From an uncultured Lysobacterales bacterium (GTDB lineage Bacteria; Pseudomonadota; Gammaproteobacteria; Xanthomonadales; Xanthomonadaceae): 10,969 nucleotides of DNA. Position 1 is the stretch's first letter. Each line of letters begins with the position of its first letter. Of this stretch, positions 1 to 8,610 are shown piece after piece. The stretch is taken from assembly GCA_946886865.1 (NCBI GenBank), contig CAMPJI010000076.1, positions 1 to 10,969 on the forward strand. Direction: 5' to 3'. The notes below the pieces were generated by a model that worked only from the letters and a program-made list of their open reading frames with translations, searched no databases and was not told the origin of the DNA. The position numbers and the translations under genes were made by a program.

Positions 1-1400
1 AGATCGACTCCAAGCCGGAAGAACTGGACCGCAAGGAGCGCCGGCTGATCCAGCTCAAGATCCAGCGCGAGGCGCTGAAGAAGGAGAAGGATGCGGAGAG
101 CCGCCAGCGTCTGGCCGACCTGGAAGCCGAGATCGAAACGCTGGAGCGCGAGTTCAACGATCTGGAGGAGGTCTGGAAGGCCGAGAAGGCGACCCTGCAG
201 GGCGCGACGAAGATCAAGGAGCAGATCGAGGCGGCCAAACTCGAGCTCGAGGCCGCGCAGCGCAGGCAGGACTACGCCCGCATGAGCGAGATCCAGTACG
301 GCCAGCTGCCGCAGCTGGAGACCCAGCTGAAGGCCGCGCAGGAGGCCGAAACCAAGGGCTTCACCCTGCTGCAGGACCGCGTCACCGCCGAGGAGATCGC
401 CGAGGTGGTGTCGCGCTGGACCGGCATCCCGGTGTCGAAAATGCTGGAAGGCGAGCGCGAAAAGCTGCTGAAGATGGAAGACCAGCTGCACGCGCGCGTG
501 GTCGGCCAGGACGAGGCGATCAAGGTCGTGTCCGACGCGGTGCGCCGCTCGCGCGCCGGGCTGTCCGATCCCAACCGCCCGTCGGGCTCGTTCCTGTTCC
601 TGGGCCCCACCGGCGTGGGCAAGACCGAGCTGTGCAAGGCGCTGGCCGAGTTCCTGTTCGACTCCAGCGACGCGATGGTGCGCATCGACATGAGCGAATT
701 CATGGAGAAGCACGCGGTGTCGCGGCTGGTCGGCGCGCCCCCGGGCTACGTCGGCTATGAGGAAGGCGGCTACCTGACCGAGGCGGTGCGCCGCCGCCCG
801 TACAGCGTGATCCTGCTGGACGAGGTGGAGAAGGCGCACCCGGACGTGTTCAACATCCTGCTGCAGGTGCTGGACGACGGCCGGCTGACCGACGGCCAGG
901 GCCGCACGGTGGACTTCCGTAACACCGTCATCGTGATGACGTCCAACCTCGGCAGCCAGATGATCCAGGAGCTCAGCAGCGAAGGTGGTACCGGTCCGGA
1001 TGGCAAGCCATCCGGTGAGGCCTACACCCAGATGAAGGCGGTTGTGATGGGCGTGGTGCAGAGCCACTTCCGGCCCGAGTTCATCAACCGGCTGGACGAC
1101 ATCGTGGTCTTCCATCCGCTCGACAAGGCGCAGATCCGTTCGATCGCGCGCATCCAGATGTCGGGCCTGGAAAAGCGGCTGGCCGAGCGCGGGCTCAAGC
1201 TGCAACTGTCCGACGACGCGCTGGCGCTGCTGGCCAACGTCGGCTTCGACCCGGTCTACGGCGCCCGCCCGCTCAAGCGCGCGATCCAGCAGCAGCTGGA
1301 GAACCCGCTGGCGCAGCGCATCCTGGCCGGCGAGTTCGCCAGCGGCGATACCGTGAGCGTGGATGCCAAGGGCGGCGAGCTGGTGTTCTCGAAGGGCTGA
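1..1400 (+). CDS. clpB: ATP-dependent disaggregase ClpB, C-terminal half (5' end outside window)
   Basis: ClpB is the cytosolic Hsp100 AAA+ hexamer that threads aggregated proteins through its pore, working with DnaK/DnaJ/GrpE. The frame is open from base 3, so the N-domain and first ATPase domain lie upstream; 465 residues are visible of the roughly 860 usual for the family. The first ~95 residues are strongly charged and heptad-like: the end of the coiled-coil middle domain, which receives DnaK. Then come the [13 protein letters not shown] segment, the NBD2 Walker A GPTGVGKT (603-626), the pore-loop region [12 protein letters not shown], Walker B VILLDE (807-824), the arginine-finger region PEFINRLDD and sensor 2 [10 protein letters not shown]. 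The C-terminus is complete, with a TGA stop at 1398-1400. It converges with the ybaL-like gene. An in-frame ATG at 282 lies inside the coiled coil and is not a credible start. Identification is very secure; only the start is missing. Confidence 0.97.
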   Translation, partial: IDSKPEELDRKERRLIQLKIQREALKKEKDAESRQRLADLEAEIETLEREFNDLEEVWKAEKATLQGATKIKEQIEAAKLELEAAQRRQDYARMSEIQYGQLPQLETQLKAAQEAETKGFTLLQDRVTAEEIAEVVSRWTGIPVSKMLEGEREKLLKMEDQLHARVVGQDEAIKVVSDAVRRSRAGLSDPNRPSGSFLFLGPTGVGKTELCKALAEFLFDSSDAMVRIDMSEFMEKHAVSRLVGAPPGYVGYEEGGYLTEAVRRRPYSVILLDEVEKAHPDVFNILLQVLDDGRLTDGQGRTVDFRNTVIVMTSNLGSQMIQELSSEGGTGPDGKPSGEAYTQMKAVVMGVVQSHFRPEFINRLDDIVVFHPLDKAQIRSIARIQMSGLEKRLAERGLKLQLSDDALALLANVGFDPVYGARPLKRAIQQQLENPLAQRILAGEFASGDTVSVDAKGGELVFSKG

Positions 1401-1407
1401 CACGCCG

Positions 1408-1436
1408 GGCGACGCGGTTCATCCAACCGCGTCGCC
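1408..1436 (+). terminator. Stem-loop just after clpB, possible terminator
   Basis: A perfect 12-bp inverted repeat (GGCGACGCGGTT / AACCGCGTCGCC) with a 5-base loop starts 7 bases after the clpB stop codon. There is no T-tract on either side, so it is not a textbook intrinsic terminator. It could still stop transcription weakly, act with Rho, or protect the 3' end of the mRNA. The stem is seen directly; the role is inferred from position. Confidence 0.5.
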
Positions 1437-1445
1437 GGGTACCTC

Positions 1446-1523
1446 TGTAGGAGCGGCTTCAGCCGCGATCTTGGAACCGTTCGCCCGCGTGGTGAGCCGA
1501 TCGCGGCTGAAGCCGCTCCTGCA
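1446..1523. repeat. Inverted pair of REP-like palindromes, family 1
   Basis: Two 25-base copies face each other at 1446-1470 and 1499-1523. They are reverse complements of one another apart from one base. Each copy has a GTAG head (TGTAGGA) followed by the small palindrome GCGGCT-TC-AGCCGC and a GATC-containing tail. The layout matches REP/BIME elements; GTAG-headed REPs are known from Stenotrophomonas (SMAG repeats). I assign them to that general class by structure, not by a database match. Confidence 0.85.
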
Positions 1524-1541
1524 GGTCGGGGCTTCCATTAC

Positions 1542-1606
1542 TGTAGGAGCGACGTAAGTCGCGACCGCGAACCGACTGACGCGTCGCGACTTACGTCGCT
1601 CCTACA
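1542..1606. repeat. Inverted pair of REP-like palindromes, family 2
   Basis: Two 24-base copies at 1542-1565 and 1583-1606 are perfect reverse complements. They share the TGTAGGAGCG head with family 1, but the core is GCGAC-GTAA-GTCGC instead of GCGGCT-TC-AGCCGC. With only 17 bases between them, the pair could fold into one long hairpin in DNA or RNA from either strand. It sits 33 bases from the stop of the minus-strand antiporter gene and may help end transcription from both sides. Confidence 0.85.
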
Positions 1607-1627
1607 AAAGGCAGCATCACGGCCTTT
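1607..1627 (-). terminator. Weak candidate terminator for the ybaL-like gene
   Basis: On the minus strand, 12 bases after the antiporter stop, AAAGGC and GCCTTT form a 6-bp stem with a 9-base loop. The distal arm runs into a short TTTT before the adjoining repeat copy. The stem is short and AT-rich for this genome and the T-run overlaps it, so this is only a candidate. The neighbouring family 2 hairpin may be the more effective structure. Confidence 0.3.
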
Positions 1628-1639
1628 GGCAGGTGTGCC

Positions 1640-3319
1640 TTACGCCACCGCCGGCGGCAGGTGGTGGTCGCCGCGGTACGGCGGCGTGGCCATCACCATC
1701 TCCGCCAGGCTGTGGGCGAGTTCGCGCTCGGCCATCACCGCGGCGTCGGCGCCATGTTCCAGCAGGTGCTTGATCTCGGCGTCGGTATGCGCGCGCGCCA
1801 CGATCGTGAGCCCCGGGTTGATCTTGCGCAGGTTGGCGATCACTTCGCCCGCCTCCAGCACGTTGGGGATCGCCACCAGCACGGTCTTGGCGCGCTCGGG
1901 CTGGGCCTCCATCAGCACGCGCCCGTTGACGGCGTTGCCGCGGATGGCGGGCAGGCCCGCCTCGCGCGCGTCGTCCACGTGGTCGTCCTCGCCGTCGATG
2001 ACCACCACCGGGACCTGGCGCGCGCTCAACAGTCGGCCCAGTTCGCCGCCGACGCGCCCATGGCCGATGAGAATGACGTGGTTCTCGATGCCGTCCGGGA
2101 TCGGCGGACTGATGCTGGAGACGGGTTCAACCTCGTCGGCGGCGGCCGTCCTGCGGTCCAGCCAGGCGAACAGCAGCGGGTTGACGATGATCGAGAGCAG
2201 CGCGCCCGCCAGGATCAGGTCCTGGCCTACGCCGGGCAGGATCTCCAGCTGCGTGCCCAGCCCGGCCAGGATGAAGGAGAACTCGCCGATCTGCGCCAGG
2301 CTGAAGGCGATCACCAGTGCGCTGGCCTGCGGCTTGCCGAACATTCGCGACAGGCCCCAGGTCACCAGCCCGTTGCCGCCGACGATGATGGCGAAGGTCG
2401 CCAGCACCTGCAGGGGGCGCTCGATCAGGATCATCGGGTCGAACAGCATGCCCACCGACACGAAGAACAGCACGGCGAACGCATCGCGCAGGGGCAGCGT
2501 CTCGCTGGCGGCCTTGTGGCTGAATTCGGACTCGTTGAGCAGCAGGCCGGCGAAGAACGCGCCCAGCGCGAAGGACACGCCGAACATTTCCGCCGAGCCG
2601 AACGCGACGCCCAGCGCGATCGCCAGCACGCACAGGGTGAACAGCTCGCGCGAGCCGGTGCCGGCCACGCGCTCGAGGATCCACGGGATGACCCGGCGGC
2701 CGATCAGCAGCATGAACGCGACGAAGCCGCCAACCTTGGCGAACGTCGTCCATACCGCGGTCCACAGGCTGCCACCCTCGCCTTCGCCACCCATGGTGCC
2801 GGCCAAGGGCGGCAGCAGGACCAGCACCAGCACCATCACCAGGTCTTCCACGATCAGCCAGCCGACCGCGATGCGGCCGCGTTCGGTCTCCAGCTGGCGG
2901 CGCTCCTCCAGCGCCCGCATCACCACCACGGTGCTCGCCACCGACAGCGCCAGCCCGAACACGATGCCCGCGCCATGCGACCAGCCGAAGACGAAGTGCG
3001 CCAGCAGCCAGCCCAGCAGGGATACCGTCGTGATCTGCAGCACCGCGCCGGGCAGGGCGATGCGCTTGACGTCCAGCAGGTCGCGCAACGAGAAGTGCAG
3101 GCCCACGCCGAACATCAGCAGGATCACGCCGATTTCGGCGAGCTGGGGCGCCAGGGTCTGGTCACCGACGAACCCCGGGGTGAACGGCCCCGCCACCACA
3201 CCCGCGAACAGGTACCCCACGATCGGCGACAGTTTCAGGCGCTGCGCCAAGGATCCGAAGACGAACGCCAGTACGAAGCCCGCCACCAGGATCGCGATCA
3301 GTGAGGTGTGGTGGGGCAT
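1640..3319 (-). CDS. ybaL: YbaL-type CPA2 monovalent cation/proton antiporter with C-terminal RCK/KTN domain
   Basis: This is an inner-membrane antiporter of the Kef/YbaL branch of CPA2, expected to exchange K+ or Na+ for H+. At 559 residues it matches E. coli YbaL (about 558) closely along its whole length. Residues 1-388 are a multi-span membrane domain with VGYLFAGVVAGPFTPGFV (34-51), the Glu-Asp pair in WLIVEDLVMV (E158, D159) expected in ion translocation, SRELFTL (223-229) and LAQIGEFSFIL (341-351). An acidic/polar linker leads to a Rossmann fold (about 413-530) with the nucleotide-binding motif GHGRVG (419-424), the ligand-gating domain of Kef-type proteins. The start is the ATG at 3319, preceded by AAGGA (3326-3330) with 6 bases of spacing. 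It converges with clpB and diverges from the ABC-F gene. No KefF/KefG-like partner is present, as usual for YbaL. Family secure; the ion is not known from sequence. Confidence 0.93.
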   Translation of the reverse strand: MPHHTSLIAILVAGFVLAFVFGSLAQRLKLSPIVGYLFAGVVAGPFTPGFVGDQTLAPQLAEIGVILLMFGVGLHFSLRDLLDVKRIALPGAVLQITTVSLLGWLLAHFVFGWSHGAGIVFGLALSVASTVVVMRALEERRQLETERGRIAVGWLIVEDLVMVLVLVLLPPLAGTMGGEGEGGSLWTAVWTTFAKVGGFVAFMLLIGRRVIPWILERVAGTGSRELFTLCVLAIALGVAFGSAEMFGVSFALGAFFAGLLLNESEFSHKAASETLPLRDAFAVLFFVSVGMLFDPMILIERPLQVLATFAIIVGGNGLVTWGLSRMFGKPQASALVIAFSLAQIGEFSFILAGLGTQLEILPGVGQDLILAGALLSIIVNPLLFAWLDRRTAAADEVEPVSSISPPIPDGIENHVILIGHGRVGGELGRLLSARQVPVVVIDGEDDHVDDAREAGLPAIRGNAVNGRVLMEAQPERAKTVLVAIPNVLEAGEVIANLRKINPGLTIVARAHTDAEIKHLLEHGADAAVMAERELAHSLAEMVMATPPYRGDHHLPPAVA

Positions 3320-3406
3320 GGGGCGTCCTTGGCTGGAGACGGTTCAGGATGTAGGCGGCAACCACGCCGCGCAAGGCGCGGCGCCGGTGCCGACGCGTCC
3401 GGCACG

Positions 3407-3412
3407 TACAAT
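3407..3412 (+). promoter_or_regulatory. Candidate -10 element for a leaderless yheS transcript
   Basis: TACAAT matches the sigma-70 -10 consensus at five of six positions and ends only 6 bases before the ATG at 3419, so transcription would start at or next to the start codon. No Shine-Dalgarno sequence precedes that ATG. No good -35 is visible: the hexamer at 17-bp spacing reads CCGGTG. The assignment rests on the -10 match, the spacing and the missing ribosome-binding site. Confidence 0.45.
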
Positions 3413-3418
3413 GGCCGG

Positions 3419-5416
<1,998 letters not shown>

Positions 5417-5480
5417 CCGGGGTTGCCCGGAGGGCGCAGGCCCGCGACCATGCCTGCCGGTCCAGCGGGCACAGGCGTCC

Positions 5481-6692
5481 ATGAGCAACGAACTGATCTA
5501 CCTGCTGCTGATCTTCGGCCTGCTGGTCATCCCGCGGGCGCTGCAGCGGTTCAAGCTGCCCGCGCCAATCACCTGCCTGCTGCTGGGCGTGGCCGCGATG
5601 CTGCTGTGGGGCGAGCGCACGCATGACCCGGTGGTGGTGCTGCTGTCGACCTTGGGCATCTCCTCGCTGTTCCTGTTCGCCGGCCTCGAAGTGGATCCGG
5701 CGCAACTGCGGCGCGGCATCGGGCCGCTGCTTGCACACCTGGCGATCCGCACTGTCTCGCTGGTCGCCGTCGCGTGGCTGGGCTGGGAGGTATTGGGCCT
5801 TGACTGGCAGCCGGCTGCGCTGGTGGCACTGGCGCTGCTGACGCCCTCGACCGGTTTCATCCTCGATACGCTTGAGCGCCTCGGGCTGGACGAGGAGGAG
5901 CGCTTCTGGGTCACCAGCAAGGCGATCGCCGGCGAGCTGCTGGCGCTGGTGGTGCTGTTCGTGGTGCTTCTGGCCGACGACCCGGTGCAACTGGGCGTGT
6001 CGTCGCTGGCGATGGTCGGGCTGATCATCGGCCTGCCGCTGCTGTTCGTCGCGCTGGGCCGCTGGGTGATGCCGCACGCGCCGGGTTCGGAGTTCTCTCT
6101 GCTGGTGATGGTCGGCATGGTCGCGGCGTACGTGACCTACAAGCTCGGCGTGTATTACCTGGTCGGTGCGTTCGTCGCCGGGTTGGCGGCGCGCCTGCTG
6201 CACCGCCGGATGCCGCGGCTGGCGTCGGACGACAACCTGCACGCGCTGCGGCTGTTCGCGAGTTTCTTCGTGCCGTTCTACTTCTTCCATGCCGGTACGG
6301 GCATCGTGCGCGACGCGCTCAGCTGGGACGCGCTGTGGCTGGGCCTGGCGCTGACGGCGGTGGTGGTGCCGCTGCGGGTGGCCATTATCTGGCTGCAGCG
6401 CCGGCTGATGTTCGGCCAGCGCGGGCGCGGCAACCTGCGGGTCTCGGTGGCGCTGGCGCCAACGCTGGTGTTCACGCTGGTGCTCGCGCACATCCTGCAC
6501 GCGCGTTTCGGCATCGACAGCGCGCTGATGGGCGCGTTGATCCTCTACACCGTGCTCAACACCATGCTGCCGTCGCTGCTGCTCAAGGGCCCCTTCGATG
6601 TCGACCCGATGGACGGGCGCCTGGCGCAGCATCCAGAGGATGCCCTGCCGGAACCGTCCACCGCCCCGGCCGCACCGCCGCCCGCGCGCTGA
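5481..6692 (+). CDS. CPA2-family cation/proton antiporter, membrane domain only
   Basis: A 403-residue integral membrane protein, hydrophobic from residue 5 to about 370, with roughly a dozen predicted spans. It ends in a short Pro/Ala-rich tail with no Rossmann (RCK/KTN) domain. CPA2 hallmarks are SSLFLFAGLEVDPAQLRRG (61-79), TPSTGFILDTLERLGLDEEE (121-140), SKAIAGELLALVVLF (146-160) and YYLVGAFVAGLAARLL (225-240). Where the YbaL-like neighbour has Glu-Asp in its transport helix, this protein appears to have Gly-Glu (G151, E152) by eye alignment. It probably exchanges Na+ or K+ for protons in the inner membrane; the ion is not determinable. The ATG at 5481 was chosen because it begins the hydrophobic N-terminus and has AGG (5473-5475) 5 bases upstream; the frame upstream of it overlaps the end of yheS and looks non-native. 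It follows yheS by 64 bases and is probably co-transcribed. Confidence 0.87.
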   Translation: MSNELIYLLLIFGLLVIPRALQRFKLPAPITCLLLGVAAMLLWGERTHDPVVVLLSTLGISSLFLFAGLEVDPAQLRRGIGPLLAHLAIRTVSLVAVAWLGWEVLGLDWQPAALVALALLTPSTGFILDTLERLGLDEEERFWVTSKAIAGELLALVVLFVVLLADDPVQLGVSSLAMVGLIIGLPLLFVALGRWVMPHAPGSEFSLLVMVGMVAAYVTYKLGVYYLVGAFVAGLAARLLHRRMPRLASDDNLHALRLFASFFVPFYFFHAGTGIVRDALSWDALWLGLALTAVVVPLRVAIIWLQRRLMFGQRGRGNLRVSVALAPTLVFTLVLAHILHARFGIDSALMGALILYTVLNTMLPSLLLKGPFDVDPMDGRLAQHPEDALPEPSTAPAAPPPAR

Positions 6693-6794
6693 CCGGTCGA
6701 TCGACGCGTCGAGCGGCGCGTGCATCCATCCGGTGGTTGACCCGCGCCGCCGGCCTGTGTTCCGGTGGTCCGCGTTTTCGCAACGGAGCGGGTG

Positions 6795-8342
6795 ATGGGG
6801 ACCCTGCACGCCTTCGACTACGCGGTGCTCGCGCTGTACGTGCTGGTGCTGCTGGCCATCTGCTGGCGGGTATCGCGGCGCAGCCCCGATGCCGACGAGC
6901 TGTTCCTGGCCGGCCGCACGCTCGGGGCCGGCGTCGTGGGGCTGTCGCTGTTCGCGTCCAACATCTCCTCGACCACGCTGATCGGCCTGCCCGGCGCGGC
7001 GTGGTCGTCGGGTATCGCGGTGGCCAACTACGAGTGGATGGCGGCGCTGGTGCTGCTCTTCTCGGCGTTGTTCGTGGTGCCGGTGCTGCTCGGCAACCGC
7101 GTCACCACCGTGCCGGAGCTGCTCGAGCGGCGCTTCGACGCGCGCCTGCGCAAGTACCTGTCGGCGGTGAGCGTGTTCCTGTCGATCGTGCTGGATACGG
7201 CGGGCAGCCTGTTCGCCGGCGCGCTGGTGCTGCAGGTGTTCTTCCCCGCGCTGTCGCTGGCGCCGACGGTCGCCGTGCTGGCGCTGTTCGCCGGGCTCTA
7301 CACGGCCGCGGGCGGCCTGCGCGCGGTGGTCTACACCGACGCGCTGCAGTCGGTGGTGCTGCTGGTTGGTTCGGCGGTGCTGGCGACGGTGGTGTTCGCG
7401 CAGTTCGACTACTCGTGGGCCGCGGTCGTGGCCTCGGTACCGGACGGGCACATGTCGCTGATCCGCCCGCTGGACGATCCCGAGCTGCCGTGGCTGGGCA
7501 CGCTGATCGGCCTGCCCGTGCTCGGCTTCTACTACTGGACGATGAACCAGTACGTCAGCCAGCGGCTGCTGGGCGCGCGCAGCGTCGAGGCCGCCGGGCG
7601 GGGCGCGCTGCTGGCGGCGGCACTGAAGCTGTTGCCGTTGTTCCTGATGGTGCTGCCCGGCGCGATGGCGGTGGCACTGCTGCCGGACCTGCAGCGCGGC
7701 GACGAGGTCTTCCCGCGCCTGGTGGGCGAGTACGCGCCCGTGGGGCTGGCCGGCCTGATCCTCGCCGGCCTGCTGGCGGCGATCATGTCGAGCGTCGATT
7801 CGGCGCTCAACTCCGCCTCGACGCTGATCACGGTGGACTTCATCCAGCCGCGCCGACCACGTCTGGACGCGCGCGCGCTGGCGCGCATGGGCCGCATCAT
7901 CACGCTGGTGCTGATGGTGCTGGCGGCGATGTGGGCGCCGATGATCGACCGCTTCCCCGGCCTGTTCGCCTACCTGCAGCAGACCTTCGCCTACGTCACC
8001 CCGCCGCTGGTGGCGGTGTTCCTGCTGGGCCTGTGGTGGAAACGGCTGGCCGCCACCGCGGCACTGCGCGCGCTGGTCACCGGCCATACGGTGAGCGGGG
8101 GGTGGTTCGTCGCAGACCAGCTGGGGTGGGTGTCGCTGCACTTCACCGTTGTGGCCGGCGTGCTGCTGGCGGTGACGGTGCTGGCGGCGGTCGCGTGGCA
8201 GGCGGTCTCCGCCACGACGCCCCGGACCGACCAGCTCGACGCCGTCGATGCCACGCGCGCGCCGCCGCCGTCGCGGCGCCTGCGGTGGGCGTGCGCGGCG
8301 CTCACTGCGGTGACGCTCGCGCTGGTCGTCGCCTTCTGGTGA
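6795..8342 (+). CDS. Sodium:solute symporter (SSF), SGLT-type
   Basis: An inner-membrane LeuT-fold transporter that takes up a solute, probably a sugar or related polyol, driven by Na+. The 515 residues carry SSF landmarks: a first helix (about 7-24), DELFLAGR (34-41), FASNISSTTLIG (53-64), YEWM with E80, GGLRAVVYTDALQ, YYWTMNQYVSQR, ALKLLPLFLMVLPG, IMSSVDSALNSASTL and FAYLQQTFAYVTPPLVAVFLLGLWWKR. Compared by memory with Vibrio SGLT, the Na2-site serines (SS of IMSS), the sugar-contact Glu (E80), the Lys of ALKL, the Gln of YLQ and the YY inner-gate region are kept, while other sugar-contact positions differ. ATG 6795 is preferred because GGAG (6785-6788) lies 6 bases upstream; GTG at 6765 and 6792 are alternatives. 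It sits 102 bases after the antiporter and converges with ggpPS. Family secure, substrate open. Confidence 0.88.
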   Translation: MGTLHAFDYAVLALYVLVLLAICWRVSRRSPDADELFLAGRTLGAGVVGLSLFASNISSTTLIGLPGAAWSSGIAVANYEWMAALVLLFSALFVVPVLLGNRVTTVPELLERRFDARLRKYLSAVSVFLSIVLDTAGSLFAGALVLQVFFPALSLAPTVAVLALFAGLYTAAGGLRAVVYTDALQSVVLLVGSAVLATVVFAQFDYSWAAVVASVPDGHMSLIRPLDDPELPWLGTLIGLPVLGFYYWTMNQYVSQRLLGARSVEAAGRGALLAAALKLLPLFLMVLPGAMAVALLPDLQRGDEVFPRLVGEYAPVGLAGLILAGLLAAIMSSVDSALNSASTLITVDFIQPRRPRLDARALARMGRIITLVLMVLAAMWAPMIDRFPGLFAYLQQTFAYVTPPLVAVFLLGLWWKRLAATAALRALVTGHTVSGGWFVADQLGWVSLHFTVVAGVLLAVTVLAAVAWQAVSATTPRTDQLDAVDATRAPPPSRRLRWACAALTAVTLALVVAFW

Positions 8343-8353
8343 GCGGCTACTCC

Positions 8354-8378
8354 TGAAGAAGCAGCTTCAGCCGCGATC
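8354..8378 (+). repeat. Degenerate REP-like palindrome, family 1 (left outer copy)
   Basis: A copy of the family 1 repeat with 3 of 25 bases changed relative to 1446-1470. One change falls in the left stem arm (GCAGCT instead of GCGGCT), and the GTAG head is lost. It lies 11 bases after the symporter stop codon and is the left outer member of a nested cluster whose right partner is at 8525-8549. Confidence 0.7.
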
Positions 8379-8399
8379 GATTCCCCCGGAGCCCGCACC

Positions 8400-8473
8400 T
8401 GTAGGCGCGACGTAGGTCGCGACCGTCGATTTGGGCGTGGCGCTACGCAGTCGCGACTTACGTCGCACCTGCA
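8400..8473. repeat. Inverted pair of REP-like palindromes, family 2 (inner pair)
   Basis: Facing copies at 8400-8423 and 8450-8473 each differ at 2 of 24 positions from the perfect copies at 1542-1606. The stem core GCGAC/GTCGC is kept in both; changes fall in the loop and the head. The pair sits inside the outer family 1 pair, so this cluster is nested, whereas the first cluster has the two pairs side by side. Confidence 0.8.
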
Positions 8474-8524
8474 ACGGTTGGCGCCTGTGCGTTGACCTGC
8501 GGGTGCGTCGCTTGTCCGGGTGGT

Positions 8525-8549
8525 GATCGCGGCTGAAGCCGCTCCTACA
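8525..8549 (-). repeat. REP-like palindrome, family 1 (right outer copy)
   Basis: This 25-base copy is an exact reverse complement of the copy at 1446-1470, about 7 kb away. It closes the nested cluster begun at 8354 and abuts the T-rich end of the candidate ggpPS terminator. Confidence 0.85.
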
Positions 8550-8608
8550 AATAAGGGGCGGAGCGGTGGCGGACGGCATGTGCGCCACCGGTCCACCCTC
8601 GCCGCCCC
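8547..8608 (-). terminator. Probable intrinsic terminator of ggpPS
   Basis: On the minus strand, immediately after the ggpPS stop codon, GGGGCGG (8608-8602) pairs with CCGCCCC (8561-8555). Inside it CGGTGGCG (8590-8583) pairs with CGCCACCG (8571-8564). The structure is followed by TTATTTGT, a clear T-rich run in an otherwise GC-rich region. Position, two nested stems and the T-run together support a Rho-independent terminator for the minus-strand gene. The last bases overlap the neighbouring repeat copy. Confidence 0.6.
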
Positions 8609-8610
8609 GG

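Noticed and set aside
282..1400. A separate short Clp-type gene starting at ATG 282
   Set aside because: The frame is open to the window start and encodes the ClpB middle-domain coiled coil upstream; the ATG is an internal methionine.
1401..1639. CRISPR-like array, because of several similar short repeats
   Set aside because: The repeats alternate in orientation, belong to two families and are palindromic with irregular spacing; there are no cas genes. This is a REP/BIME pattern.
1661..3304. Long plus-strand open frames opposite the YbaL-like gene (also 1626-3422)
   Set aside because: Compositionally biased shadows of the minus-strand antiporter, which matches a known family over its whole length.
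3308..3418. An upstream extension of yheS by 37 codons
   Set aside because: The extension overlaps the ybaL start and promoter region, is Arg/Gly/Ala-rich and has no counterpart in the family; ATG 3419 gives the standard N-terminus.
6737..6765. TTGACC before the symporter gene as a -35 promoter element
   Set aside because: The bases at proper spacing (around 6760-6765) bear no resemblance to a -10 element, so no promoter is called.
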